Positions 24,266 to 36,825 are shown, numbered from the stretch's first letter. The stretch is DNA of 64,000 nucleotides from Apium graveolens (GCF_009905375.1 NC_133647.1:6200294-6264293); one strand, 5' to 3'. A program made the numbers and translations. Notes: generated from the letters alone by a model not told the origin.

Positions 24266-26335
24266 TGTAATAACCCCAAAAAATTTTGGACTTTTTGTAA
24301 CCCTTATGAATAGTGATTTTGCAGACTATGCTGAATAAGAAAACTTTTCATGCCACACTATATAGCAGTTCTTTTATGGATATTTTGAGATTTTATTAGT
24401 ACTTTATATGGTATATAAGTATGTAAAGATCGTCAGAATCCAATTCCGAACACTTTGATTTTTCCCGGAAATCCACCAGATACAGAAAGAATTGAGTATA
24501 AGGTAACAGGATAAAAAGGATTTAAATTAAAGGATTATAAGAGAGGATCATAAAAAGGAATTTAATGTATTGAGAAAGGTTAAGGGAACCCAAGTAATAA
24601 GATCCCGGGTATGATCCCTCAAACGATAAACGAGAACGAAAGTTAAGCGAACCGTATAACAGATCAGCGGTCATTAGCCAAATGATTAGGAGTTAATCAA
24701 AGGGTTAGTGGAGAGTGATGTCATCTCACCAACAAGTAGAGGACAAGTGTGGGAGGATGACATAACATGATGACCTAAGCATGACCAAAGAGAAGTGTGT
24801 TGTTGGTTGATTAAGAACCACACAAAAATCACCAAGGTTAAAAGGAAAATAATTAAAACAAAAGCAACCAAGCAAGGCAAAGCAAAACAAATCACAAAAA
24901 CACAAAGTTGACTTCACTTTTCTTCAAGAAAAGCTCTCGGCCCTTTTCATATTTCAAGAAAGAAAAATCCAAAATCCAAGATCCAAGCCTTGTTAATTAG
25001 TGAGGTAATTATGTAAGGTTCCTTGTGTATAGATATAGATATCCTATAAGTTTAAGCTTGAAATTCTTTCACAATCTCTTCCTAAAATTCATGGAAGAAG
25101 AGGGTGAATAGTGTTTTTCAAGAACTTGAAATTTTGTTCTTGAGTTTTTGTTTAGATTAAGCTTGGGTAAAGACTTTCAAGGGTGATTCCAAGCTAATTA
25201 GTTACTCCTACTCACAAGGAAGGTATAATCTCTTAACCTAGCTTTGTTCTTGAATGTTAAGAGCTTAATATGAGTATTATAATTCATAAGAGGCTTGATT
25301 GTTGTGTATTTAGAGATTGGTTGGTTTTATTATGTTTTTGGAGTTGTAAATCTTGATGATTAGTTAATGAACTTAAGTAAACTCTTAGTTCATGATTGAG
25401 AAACAATATGAATTGGTAATATTGAGTTGTTGGGGCTGTTGTAGTATTGTATGGATGGAGTTTGGTTGTATGGTTGATTTGTGGTTGATTTGGAGTAGGA
25501 TAAAATTTGGTAATTGCATAAACATAGCCGTCGTAATGCCCGATTTACTTTAGACTATTTTTGTTCTTAAGATTAGGACCCGTGAACTCACTGTTAGGTT
25601 TTGACCATTGCCATGATTAGATAGTTCATGTTACAAGCTTCGTTTTGATATGTGGTTCGTTTGAATCCGATGTACGGTTAAGGAGAAACGACTGTTTTAA
25701 GTAACGGCGCTTCGCGACCGAACCATCACCCCTCGCCTTACTTTGAAACATTGGTTAAAGACCTTAAATGACTAATTGGAGTATGAAACATTTACGTAAA
25801 GTGGATTAGGCAGTTGGTAAGGTAATCGCGAAAGAATCGCCTTAAAACTCTTAATGGTTAATTTATTAAAAATGGTTGAGCCAAGGGTACTCGAGCGATT
25901 TAAGAGAATCGTTGAGCGCAAAGCGAGCGTTAGAGTCTAATTGGTTAAAGTATAGATTCATAAGCGACTTTGGGTTAATTCCAACTTATATGTTGTTTAT
26001 AGGTTACCTGACTCGTCTGAAGCCTTTTATCACCCCCAGTCGCTCAGGCAAGTTTTCTACCTGTTATACTGTTGTTGTGATGTATATATGTATATGCATT
26101 ATCTTGTGATAGATGCATGTTGGTTAATTAGAATATCTTGCGATATATTGGAGCATGCTGATATGGTTTATATGCATGTCTATTTCGTAATCTTGATATG
26201 TATCTGTTGATTCCAATGCTTATAAACTGCATAATACCTATGCTAGAGATAAGCAGTACTTGCGTATACCCTTAGTATAGGGGACCCGAAGGTGAGCATT
26301 TTCTAAACCGGGAGTCGATGTTCCCGAGTATAATT

Positions 26336-26360
26336 TATATATATATATATATATATATAT
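26336..26360. repeat. (TA)n microsatellite in the LTR of element C
   Basis: About 12 TA units, between blocks of palindromic AT-rich sequence. The same LTR position in element A has a shorter AT tract near 7885. Confidence 0.85.
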
Positions 26361-26416
26361 GAATAGTTTTCAAAACTATTAATCGAATAAGGTTTATTCG
26401 ATAACTTTATTTTATT

Positions 26417-26590
26417 CAATGAATATTATTTTGAATATTCATTCGAGGACTTATGACTCCGCTTATTTTATTTAATGAATATTATTTTAAATATTCATTC
26501 GAGGACTTATGACTCCGCTTATTTTATTTAATGAATATTATTTTGAATATTCATTCGAGGACTTATGACTCCGCTTATTTTATTAAATAA
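26417..26590. repeat. Three tandem copies of a 56-bp unit in the LTR of element C
   Basis: The landmark GAGGACTTATGACTCCGC recurs at 26445, 26501 and 26557, exactly 56 bp apart, with one or two substitutions between copies. Each unit contains the palindrome GAATATTC. The A-family LTR has this segment only once (about 7785-7830). Confidence 0.88.
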
Positions 26591-28138
26591 TATTCTTTAT
26601 TTTATTAGAGAATAATGTTTCGATAATCAAACTTATTTTCGATTATTCAAATAAAGATCGTACTTTCGTATAAGTATATCTTTGGTTATTTATTATTCAT
26701 TTCAAGTATGAGTTTTTAAGAATTTTACTTCAACTATTTTATAAAGATTATCCTTATAGGAATATTATTTAAATAATAATATTCAGATATTCTCCCACAT
26801 ATCGGGACTGATTTATTTTATTAAATCAGCATTACTCCAAACATTCTTAAAAATGTTTTCGAGTCTTCAAAATGATTTTTAAAGGTTAGAGCAGATCCCA
26901 AAACTCATTTTTATATTTAAGATCTTCCTTTCGAAGGGGATTTAAATACTCGCTCAAAACCTGGGGGATCCGGCTCAGTGGTGTATTTTATATTCACAAC
27001 GAGGTTGCTGTTTTGATAAATGAATTGATTACTTACCCAACGTTCGGGAAGTAAGTCCTTCTATTGAGTCGGCATAAGCAACATGGGCTCAATGGGCGTC
27101 CATGAAAGTGTAAGTGGCTCAGTGGGAGTCCATCAAATACGTAAGTGGTTGAGTGGCAGTCTAGCATAAGGTCCTATTGCGGCCAGGGTGATGACCAGTG
27201 GGGAATTCGCCCATCTACTAGTAGAAAAGGTTACTTATTGGTATCTTTGCCTGATCAGCAAGATATCAGTTTTATGCCAAAATTCTTTTCCTTTCCAAAA
27301 TTCATTGGATGTTACAAACTCTGTTCATACTTTACATAACAGAGGTTTCCAGGAAATGTATAAGAGATATATATGTGGACATATATATCGGGACTAAATA
27401 AAGTATCTCGTAACTTCCTTTCATTCAATAATATTTCAAAGATTTAATCTATTCAAGTCTTAACTTGTGATCTCATCTATGGGATGACCTTTTGAAACCT
27501 ATAATACTTTGAACAGTGGTAATTCAAGTAGTTTTATAAAATGGTATAAGTATAGTGAAGTAATTGGTAACTTCATCTTCCTTTAAGCTTATACCCAGTA
27601 AGTAATCACCTTACACCTGATAAAGGTTTTCAGTAAGTTATCTATTTAGATACTTGCATTGTTGTTTACACTATATATTATCTTGCGAGCTGTAATGCTC
27701 ACTCTTGCTTCATTTCTTCATCAGACAACAACAGTTAGGAAAGATGGCCAGGCTCAAGCAGACCCAGCGCAAGAGCGTGGGAAGCGCCCCGCGCCTTCCC
27801 GTTGAGATCGTAGCTGCTATAGCTGCAGAGGTAGACCTATCTGTAGATCAGATAGTCTATTTTGGGAATCAATTATGTATAATTATAACTTGTGGCAGAT
27901 AATGGCAATTAACTGTAAACTTATCAAGTAATCATTTTGGGTTGTAATAACTTTTAAATTGTGGATTCAAGGACTTGTACTTATTTCAATTTCATCTCTG
28001 AGACTATAACGGGTTGTGGTGTGTGTTGTTGTGGGGTCACAGCATGAGGATATTTATTTTCAATTAAGTTAAGTGATAATTATGGAAAGAAAGACCGTGA
28101 CGACCCGGATCCCCGACCCTGGATATGGGGGTGTTACA

Positions 28139-28246
28139 ACATGCATACAAAATCTCAAGTATATAAGCGAAGTTATATAAATATTAGGGAAATTATTATT
28201 GATGCTTGTTGACGGATGAATCTGGTAACAACAAAGATCGAGGTTT
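28139..28246. other. Short flank between element C and the CACTA element
   Basis: 108 bp with no recognisable feature. Its first 5 bp (ACATG) would be the right-hand target duplication of element C, but the left copy is outside the window. Confidence 0.4.
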
Positions 28247-29032
28247 CACTACTAGAAATATGGGATCAGACATCGGTTCAGAACCGATGTTAAAAAAAAT
28301 CTGAACCGATGTCTTCGCGTGTGATGTTAAATGTCATCAGCCTTTGATATCGGTTAACAACCGATGTCTATTACAGTGCCATACATCAGTTTTAAGATTA
28401 AATGTGATGTCTTTGCAACAAATTTCAGCTTATATTACAGTATTTTTTGGTGAATATGAGTATATTATGAAGTATTTATCCATTAAAACATGAAACCTAC
28501 AAGCCCTAAAAGTCATTTATTAAAATTCTTTCGAACAAACCGATGTGAAATGCTAGATGAGACATCGGTTGGATTAGTTGGCCGATGTGAAATGTTTGAT
28601 TAGACATCGGTTAAATTAGCCCCCCGATGTGAAATGATGGATAAGACATGGGTGTTCTTCACAAAACCGATGTTAAGTCTTTTTGTTTAACATTAGCCAG
28701 TTTCTCTAACCGATGTTATTTGACTTAAAATACAATGAGTTTCTTTTCAGAACCGATGTCAAATGACTATTTCACATCGGTTTTTTTAGTTCCTTTTCTT
28801 TTAATATTATTTTACCTGATGTCTTTCTTATATTTTTTATATCATTTTATATTTACCAATGTGATGTTAATGTTTTGTATATTGCATGCCATCCTGATAA
28901 TGTTCACATCCACATGAACCAATTACATTTACAAACAAAAAAATACCAAACAATGCAACATAAACATAAAGCTACATTGATACCAAATTTCTACACTGCA
29001 CAACTGGAAGTAGCATAGTTCACACATATTTT
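28247..29032 (+). mobile_element. Element D: left end of a CACTA (En/Spm-type) DNA transposon, truncated
   Basis: Starts CACTACTAGAAATATGGG, the typical plant CACTA terminal inverted repeat, preceded by TTT (a candidate 3-bp target duplication). About 13 copies of ACATCGGTT/ACCGATGT follow in both orientations between 28270 and 28785, as expected for CACTA subterminal transposase-binding repeats. No transposase and no matching right end are present: element H begins at 29033. The last 230 bp are AT-rich without motifs. Confidence 0.8.
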
Positions 29033-29195
29033 TGTATCAATAATCAGAAATTTCTCACCGGAATTAAGATCTATGACGGTGGTTGTTCACCGGAAAATAA
29101 AGCGGTGTGTGGTGGTTTGTCGTTTGTGGTTGTTTTAGGCTGAGACTCCTTTTCAGCTCTCAACTTCTTATCCCTCTCAATGTGCCTACGTACCC

Positions 29196-29203
29196 TTTAT
29201 ATA
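29196..29203 (-). promoter_or_regulatory. TATA box of the Tat element H LTR
   Basis: The minus strand reads CCCTATATAAAGGG, with TATATAAA, about 25 bp before the shared GTACGTAGGCAC leader block. Confidence 0.6.
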
Positions 29204-29456
29204 GGGATCAAGCCTGACGTAGTTCTTGGGGAACAAGAAATCTAATGGGCTTAGACTTCTTATTCCTAGGCCCGGTAGAAGCCCATCCAGAATCCGTCTT
29301 CCGCTAGCTTTAGGAATGTCCAACTATGAGGCCCAACCGCAAAGGCCCAAGGCTCGTCCGTAATCGTAGGACTTCACGGATAGTGTATCTCCCTGCGCAA
29401 GGATAACACTCCGCTACAGCTATCTCCCTTGATTTACGGACGCAGGTATAACCACG

Positions 29457-29461
29457 GTTCA
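29457..29461. repeat. Left target-site duplication GTTCA of solo LTR I
   Basis: GTTCA immediately precedes TGTAATATCCC at 29462 and recurs at 52768-52772, directly after the LTR end GCGTTACA, 23 kb away. This ties the two halves of LTR I together and shows it inserted into H. Confidence 0.88.
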
Positions 29462-29483
29462 TGTAATATCCCATATTTTCAGA

Positions 29484-29520
<37 letters not shown>

Positions 29521-30264
29521 GTTTGAAGTTTTTATGTGAATTTTAGTGAATTATCTGGTAATTGGTGTGATGTTTTGGATGTTTATATGTGATAAAGTGT
29601 AAGTATTTTGATTTTTAATATGTCCAGAATAAAGTATAGATAATTATGGTATTAATTATTTTCTGAATAATTACAAAATTATTTTATAAAGCCGAGAATT
29701 GTCCAACTTCAACTATTTTTGCGTTTATACAACCCGAAACTCTTCCAAAAACTCCTTCCTAACCTAATCTGGTAATTCCGGACATTTTCCGTGTTTTAAC
29801 TTTTTCAATCCGGATTATGGTTTGACCCATACGCATCCCGGCGTACAATTTTTGATACGACAATCATTTTGAAAAATCAACAAAACCCGTATTATCGAAA
29901 GACGGGATATTATTACATTATCTTCGTATAAAGTGTTTTATAAGAAGCCCAGTTTTGATAATTATCCAAATCTGATATTAAATTATATCGTTTTATAGTT
30001 ACTTAGCGGCTAAGTAATCTATTTTCAGATCCGATATGATCCAATGGGATACGAGTTATGTGTTTTAAAATACATTTATATGAATCGATCCATAATTTGG
30101 ACGTGTGTTTATTAGCATCTTTATCGAGGTACACGTTTTATCTCGTTTTATGTGCGTTTAAATGTATTTTATGTGTTTTCGGCGTTTTCTGTTAATTTAG
30201 GAAATGTTTCGGTTTCTAAAAAATAAACGGATCGGGACCCCACCGGGATGTCAAACCCCACAAA
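29462..30264 (+). repeat. Solo LTR I, left part (chromovirus type)
   Basis: Begins TGTAATATCCC, a chromovirus-style LTR start, directly after the GTTCA duplication. It contains an (ATT)n tract and AT-rich sequence with no ORF. It stops at 30264, where the truncated Copia F LTR begins. The remainder resumes at 49352. Confidence 0.82.
29486..29520. repeat. (TTA)n microsatellite in solo LTR I
   Basis: About 12 uninterrupted TTA units, 24 bp from the LTR start. Confidence 0.9.
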
Positions 30265-30476
30265 ATCTTTTTAGGTCTCACTATTATGATCTCATCAAAA
30301 TCCATAAAAAGCTTTACTCTAAGCTATGGTATATCTTATTTAAACACTTAAATAGATAGAGCCCGTAATAAAAACAAAACAAGTCTTTTATTAAAATCAA
30401 TGACATCAAAACAGATTATATAAAAAGTTATTCCTAAATCCTAATACATGATTGGACTTAGGACATATTCCTTTCA
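30265..30476 (-). repeat. Truncated 3' LTR of element F, 212 bp
   Basis: Matches 36602-36811, the first 210 bp of the full LTR on the minus strand. The other about 1460 bp of the LTR are missing. The left end falls in mid-LTR and abuts solo LTR I, so it is a breakpoint and not a transposition end. Confidence 0.9.
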
Positions 30477-30490
30477 ATCTCCCACTTGTA

Positions 30491-32664
30491 CTAAAGCCAA
30501 TCACTCTGGTATCTAATACCCATCTTGTCTTTATGACGATCAAAGTGACTTGCATAAAGTAGCTTTGTGAGTGGGTCTGCTATGTTGTTATGTGTGTCAA
30601 CTCTAATTCAATACAATACAAGAAATGTTACCGCGCTCCCACTAACCCTTTTGTAGACACATGGTTCATCTACGTTTTTGATAAAATCAAACTCTTTGAT
30701 TGTCTCATCAAAACGAATGTTCCATCTTTCGAGAAGCTTGCTTTAAACCACATATGGTTCGCAGCAACTTACACACTAGGTTTTCATTTCTCTTGGAAAG
30801 AAAACCATCTGGCTAATTGCCAGATCTCATAGTCGTAGTAAGCAGCAATCGCAAGCAAAATCCGAACTGATTTTAACAGGGCTACAGGTAAAAGGTTTCA
30901 TCAAAGTCAATCCATTGCCTTTGTTTGAATCCTTTTGCCAAAAGCCTGGCCTTAAAGGTCTCCACCTGGCCATCTGCTCTAATCATTCTTACGTATACCG
31001 TATACATAGATTCCATTCCGGATTTCATGGCACTATGCCATTTCTCTGAGTCAACACTACTCATAGCCTCATTATAGGTCACAGGGTCGTCATCATCAAT
31101 GATCGACAACTCATTGTCATTCTCAATGACAAGGCCATATTACCTCTCAGGTTGGTGAGACACTCTCCCTGATCTATGAATGGGCTGTTCCACAAAAGGT
31201 TGTTCAGTCAGAACAGGTGTTTCCACTTGATCCGTAGTAGTTTGTGCTTCTTGAACTTCATCAAGTTCAATTTTGCTCCCATTGTTTCCTTCAAGGATAA
31301 ACTCCTTTTCCAAGAAGGTAGCATGTCTGGAGACAAACACCCGATGATCAGTGTAAAAGTAATACCCTAAAGTCTCTTTAGGATATCCCACAAAACTACA
31401 TTTTACGGATTGATATTCCAGCTTATCTGGGTCAAATTACTTGACATAAGCTGGACATCCCCAAATCTTAACGTGTTTAAGACTCAGTTTCCTTTCTTTC
31501 CATATCTCATACGAAGTTTGAGGAACAGATTTTGGAAGGCACCATATTCAGTAAATATGCTGAGGTTTCCAATGCATAACCCCATAGGAATACTGGAAGA
31601 TTTGCATAGCTCATCATGGACCGAACTATGTCTAACAAAGTTTGATTTCTCCTTTCAGATACCAATCTGGAGGAGTCCACTGGGAGACTATACCATTTAC
31701 TTTGAGATAATCCAGAGACACTCCATTAAAGTATTCACCACCTCGATCTGATCGAAGAGTTATAATACTATGTTTGGTTGTTTCTCCACTTCATACTTAT
31801 ACTCTTTGAACTTTTCAAAGGTCTCAGACTTGTGTTTCATCAAACACATATCCGAATCCAGATCTATCATCTATGAAAGTAATGAAGTATGAAAATCCAC
31901 CCATGGCTTGCGTAGACATTGGTCCACATACATCTGTGTGTACCATTCCTAGCAAATTTGCAGCCCTCTCTCCATGTCTACTAAATGGAGACTGCAATGC
32001 CACTTTAAAGTGAGATTTTCATCATCCCTTTTCTTTTATTAGTTTGTTCAATCTGAAGTAAATTATGTCACATATATACAGACCATTATTTAAAGCACCA
32101 CGTCCATAAAGAATATTATCTCTAAGAATAGAACATTCATTATTCTCAATAATAAATGAAAATCCAGCCAAGTCTAACATGGGAATAATATTCCTCACAA
32201 TCGAGGGAACAAAATAACAATTATTTCAAACAATAGTCTTGCCCGTAGGCTTATGTAAATGAAATGATTCTACATCTTCAGCAGCAACTCTTGCCCCATT
32301 TCCATCAGTAGAATCACCTCCTCTTCCTCAAGAGTCCTACTTCTCCTTGGTCCCTGCAACAAATTGCAGATATGAGAACCATAGGCAGTATCTAATACCC
32401 AAGTAGAAATTTGATTTAATGACATATTCACTTCTATCATGAACATACCTGAATCAGAAGCGGTAGTCTCACTACCCTTCTTCTTCTTCAATTCTGCAAG
32501 GTAAACCTTGCAGTTCCTCTTCCAGTGCCCCACCTTGTTACAGTAAAAGCAAACAACTTTGCTCTTGGGGTCTTCAGCTTTTGGTGGAACCGGCGTTTTC
32601 TCACCTACATTCTTCTTCTTGGAAGAGTTCCTCTTCCTTTTCTTAGGATTGGAACCTTCACCAA
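30491..32664 (-). pseudogene. pol of Copia F, internal region 1, with RT core deleted
   Basis: Remnants in order: zinc knuckle ending GHWKRNC near 32510; protease block WVLDTAYGSHICN near 32380; integrase blocks such as HTDVCGPM, FIDDRSGFG and IWGCPAYVK (31950-31440); a linker (31391-31140); the start of RT to DFDETF (30882). After one stop a few RT residues continue and jump to the RNase H tail block HNNIADPLTKLL near 30600. The RT catalytic YVDD and most of RNase H are gone. The element could not reverse-transcribe itself. Confidence 0.85.
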
Positions 32665-33282
32665 TTAGAAGAACAGAACTCTTCTTAGGGGAAAATTCGA
32701 TTCCGCAGTCTTCAACATGTTGTGGAGTTCACGCAGGCTGACATCCAACTTATTCATGTGAAAGTTCACAACAAACTGCGAGAACGAACTCGGAAGCGAT
32801 TGTAAGACCAAGTCTTGGCTCAGCTCCCCATCCATGGCAAAACCAAGTTGTCCAAGACGTTCAATCAAATTGATCATCTTAAGTACATGGTCATTCACAG
32901 ATGATCCCTCAGACATCCTACACCCGAACAGCTCCTTCGATATCTCATATCGAGTTGTCCTCCCCGCCACATCATACAACTCTTGTAGATGCATGAGGAT
33001 AGTGTGAGCATCCATATGCTCATGTTGCTTCTGTAGCTCAATGTTTATGGAAGCTAGCATGATGCATTGAGCAACATTTGCATCATCTATCCACTTATGA
33101 TACACAACATGTTCATCATTATGTGCATCACTAGCAGGTTCAGTAGGCTTAGGTGAGTCAATCACGTATTCCAGCTTCTTAATCCTGAGAACAATTCTCA
33201 AGTTTCGAGGCCAGTCAGCATAATTAGGACCAGTCAATTTGTGAGCATCTAGTATGCTCCCGAGTGATAGTGCAGAAGACAT
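32665..33282 (-). pseudogene. gag of Copia F, internal region 1
   Basis: About 205 codons. I start it at the ATG at 33282 (MSSALSLGS...), which matches the start in copy 2, although the frame is open back to 33315. It has the Copia Gag core with LTGPNYADW and the helical block RYEISKELFGCRM. The frame ends early at a C4 run near 32690. In the next frame the knuckle region follows, so this is a frameshift truncation. Copy 2 has the same frameshift. Confidence 0.88.
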
Positions 33283-35127
33283 AATGTATATTGTAAATCT
33301 GTAAATGATAAACACATAACGACACTTAGCAAATATTCGATTTCATTTTAAAACACTATATGAATCGGGTCTTTATTCATAAGTGGCTCCCACTAGTTTA
33401 TCTAATTTATTCAACCCCCTACGTGAAAAATTAAGCATTCATAATGCTAGTGGGAATAGGGATCCTACATTCCATTACACGACCCCGGCTGTAGCACGAA
33501 CCGCCATGTAATGTTCAATAGGCAGACAACTCTTGTCAATTACATCTTATGTTATTCCCTAATCAAACTTAAGCCTCTTGAATAATTGAGTCTCGGCTGT
33601 AGCATGACAAACTCAATATTCTAAGTCAAGTCTAACCCAACATTCCGTACAGTTGAATCAGTCCCCAAAGGCCCACGGCTGTAGCACGTACCGACCTTTA
33701 GATTCTTATTCAATGTACACATCTCTATGTAATAGACAAGTATTTCTTATTTCGAAATCAAAGCCCTCGGCTGTAGCACGAACCGACAATGATTCAAAAA
33801 TAAGAACTACTTTTCTATCATGTTGGAAGGCTATGACCGACACAAGCCCGTTGTGTCATTGGCCAATTACTACTTGATATTATTTAATTTTAGAGGGATT
33901 ATATTACGTTACAATCATAATCATATTATAAAGAGATTCTTCCTTTTAAATTAAATATTTCAAATCAATAATCAATAATCAGACGATTCCCAGATCGGGT
34001 GGAGCATTGTCAAGAGGCGTCACTTAATAACCCTTTCTTACAGATAGAAATCTGTTGTTGACAGAATCATCCTTTCTCTCATATCGAAAATTCATATTCA
34101 ATTACGTGTTTCATAAACACAAGAATATCATGATTGTATTCATAATATTGTTATTAAGGTTATGAAACAATTTCACTATACGAGGTTCTCTAACAAACGC
34201 CTTATGTTTATTTAAGTTCACCTAAATCTATCATCGCATGATAAACTAAGCATATATCACATATATAAACATGAATAAACATCAAGGTAGGCATGTTACA
34301 TCATCTAGCACATTAGTCTAAGCATTATACATCTGTATGTATCACATGAAGCATTTAAAAGCAATTAAAACAGTCAAAAACATCTTTAAAACACTTCATG
34401 GAAATATAAACAGTTCAAAACTTTTATATAAACTAAAATTGATCACTCCATTAGATCCGTCTCGGAATAACGAATCCAACGGTATATTGCACGCCCAAAA
34501 CGGAGTTACGAAACTCCCAGAAAATCAATTTTAAGATCAATAGACGGGCTATAACGCATTACAGGAACGCGTTACAAGCCTTGTAACGCATTCTGGTGAT
34601 GCGTTACACCCGTTTTAAGCCATTAAAGGGTGTAACGCATTCCGTGAATGCGCCTGAGGTGTGTAACGCATTCCCGGAATGCGTTACACCCCTATATATT
34701 TTTTTGTTTTTGCAGCAGCCGACAGAATTTTTTCTCGCATCGATTTCCGCGCCTGTCAGTCCTGTTCCTGTCTGCTTCTCCACCTCTTTCCGTGCAGCAT
34801 TCAACAGGTAGTAGCAGTATAGATATATATATATATATATACTTACAAATAATATATATATATATATGATTTATTTAATTACGAATTTAATTGCAAGAAC
34901 TTCAAAAATTCATAATAAAAAATCTATACATCCTAAAATTATGAAAAAAATACCCGGACGATCTACAACACTTGTAGAACCCAGATCAACATTCAAAATT
35001 ATTCTGAGAAACGATTTCTCATCAGACAAAATTAATCCATGATATAACTTGTAAAAATCATAATTAATTCATACAAGCACATAAAATTCTGAAATTTTTA
35101 CCACAGATCTATATGCATACAACCTAT
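33283..35127 (-). repeat. Long leader of Copia F, internal region 1, with two repeat families
   Basis: About 1.8 kb without a gene between PBS and gag. Family 1: CGGCTGTAGCACGAACCG or close variants at 33486, 33594, 33676 and 33768, 80-110 bp apart. Family 2: GTAACGCATTC and its complement GAATGCGTTAC in close inverted pairs between 34550 and 34692. A TA-rich microsatellite lies at 34821-34868. Neither family occurs in the LTR or pol of the element as far as I can see. Confidence 0.85.
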
Positions 35128-35139
35128 GCTCTGATACCA
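35128..35139 (-). other. Primer binding site of Copia F, internal region 1
   Basis: The minus strand reads TGGTATCAGAGC (initiator tRNA-Met type), 1 bp from the LTR end at 35141. Confidence 0.9.
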
Positions 35140-35140
35140 A

Positions 35141-36811
35141 TGTTGGATTTTTAACGCAGCGGGGCATGGAAAAACGATTTTACACATATAAAATCCAAAT
35201 AAAAGCATATAAATCGTGAATAAAAATTCGAGGGATCGAATCTAACCTTTAAAAATAATTCGGAGACAACGATCAGAGATCCTTAGCAGTTTCTCCTCAA
35301 GTGTGAAGCACTCCACCGGTATCCACCAAGAAAACGATGTTAAGGAGGAGGAAGGAGGTGGAGAGAATTGGGTTTTCCAAATTTTTTGGGTTTTCGGGTT
35401 CGATCTGGGTTAGAATAAAATATGGTCTATAATAGTGTATTTATAGGCAAAATTTTCAGCTGAAATTTTTCCATAAATAATAATATTATTATCCCATTTA
35501 TTATTCTCATTAATAATTAAAACACCTTTTAATTATTAATCCTTTTTCTAAACACTTTAGAAATAATTCTCTCTCTTGATTTAATTTCCAAAAATTAAAT
35601 CCTTAATTAATAATATTAAGAACTTTTCTTAATTAATTTATAATCAATTAAATCTCATTTAATCAATTATTAAATTTGCCAATTAATTATTTATTTTACA
35701 AATAAATAATTATTAGCCATTATTAATTAATTCCTCCACCATTAAATCATTCTCTTTTTATGGTGTGACCCTGTAGGTTCAATATTAAGCCGGTAGTAGA
35801 AATAAATAATAATAAAACTATTTTATCATTATTTATATAAATTATCTAATTTATTAAATATGATTAATTAATTAATCACATTTATTCTACATCGTGAGGG
35901 ATACTTCTCAGCATATCGCGACTATCCGGATAATATGAATTCACTGCTTAGAATACCAAGAACCTATTCAGTGAATAGTTACCGTACAATAAACTCCTTC
36001 TACCCTACAATGTCCCGATTAAATACAAGGCATGGATCTCGTGTCAAGCCTATCTAATTCAATCACTTGCTTACCATTTACTATGCTTAGTTCTATGCAA
36101 ATTAGAAACTCCTTTCTAATTTCATTCACTCTGGCCAGAGATTCCTGAACTAGCATAAGTGGATCAGCCTTGAACATTCGCTTCCTTCACTGGAAGGGGT
36201 AGATCCTTTATTGATCATACACTATCTTCGTGTACAAATTCCTATACCCAGAAGAGCCCTAATAATTGTCCCTGGAGACTAAGAACTAAACCAAAGCATA
36301 GTTCAGTGTACACAAGATGACTATGATGACCTCAAGTCTAAGGATACTTGTACAACTATCACTATATGAACAATTGCTGACACGTGAGTGAACTCCATCA
36401 GTTGTTCAGCTATGCGAGTCATGTTCAGTGAACTTATTCTATAATAAGCACCTACATACTAGCTATAGTGTCACCACACAAATGTCTATGAGAACAGACA
36501 TCCTTCATAATGAAGCAAGCATAGTATGTACCGATCTTTGCGGATTATTAATTACCAGTTAGTAATCCTATGACCAGGAACTATTTAAGTTTAGAGTTAT
36601 CATCTTTTTAGGTCTCACTATTATGATCTCATCATAATCCATAAAAAGCTTTACTCTAAACTATGGTATATCTTATTTAAACACTTAAATAGATAAAGCC
36701 CGTAATAAAAACAAAACAAGTCTTTATTAATATCAATGAAATCAAAACAGATTGCATAAAAGTTATTCCTAAATCCTAATACATGATTGGACTTAGGACA
36801 TATTCCTTTCA
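35141..36811 (-). repeat. Middle LTR of Copia F, 1671 bp
   Basis: Minus strand starts TGAAAGGAATATGTCC (36811) and ends AATCCAACA (35141). It serves as 5' LTR of region 1 and 3' LTR of region 2. Near-identical to 41443-43114. Bounded by a PPT (AAGTGGGAGAT) on the region-2 side and a PBS on the region-1 side. Confidence 0.93.
35438..35445 (-). promoter_or_regulatory. TATA box in the middle LTR of Copia F
   Basis: The minus strand reads CCTATAAATACAC, about 300 bp from the LTR end. The same block occurs in the right LTR near 41740. Confidence 0.6.
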
Positions 36812-36825
36812 ATCTCCCACTTGTA

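Larger units (their letters stand above)
20751..28138 (+). mobile_element. Element C: Tekay-like Ty3/gypsy chromovirus, 5' part outside window
   Basis: Plus-strand element from the last Cys codon region of the gag zinc knuckle through protease, RT, RNase H, integrase and chromodomain, then PPT and a complete 3' LTR (24266-28138). The 5' LTR and most of gag lie beyond SIRE element B, left of the window. A chromodomain-like C-terminus and a very long LTR fit the Tekay (Del) lineage. Broken by several stops and one frameshift. Confidence 0.92.
24266..28138 (+). repeat. 3' LTR of element C, 3873 bp
   Basis: Starts TGTAATAACCCC after the PPT and ends GGGGGTGTTACA. Same family as the LTR of element A (6411-10006), but longer, partly through a (TA)n tract and a 56-bp tandem repeat. 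Small ORFs inside (for example 27705-27902) are not convincingly coding. Confidence 0.92.
29033..29461 (-). repeat. Left portion of the 3' LTR of Tat element H (R/U5 side)
   Basis: Its minus strand ends GATACA at 29033. It carries a TATA box, the leader-like block GGTACGTAGGCAC also seen in the LTR of Tat element G, and a pyrimidine/CA-rich leader. It is separated from the other LTR part (52773-53544) by the inserted solo LTR I. Combined LTR length is about 1.2 kb, with TG...CA ends. Confidence 0.75.

Noticed and set aside
27705..27902. Small ORF near the end of the element C LTR, Arg/Lys-rich
   Set aside because: The matching LTR region of element A (6659-6844, other strand) has a frame of similar place but poorly conserved sequence, so coding is not supported.
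28247..29032. CACTA fragment as a complete MITE
   Set aside because: The left terminus is clear but no inverted CTAGTAGTG end is present before element H starts, so it is a truncated end.
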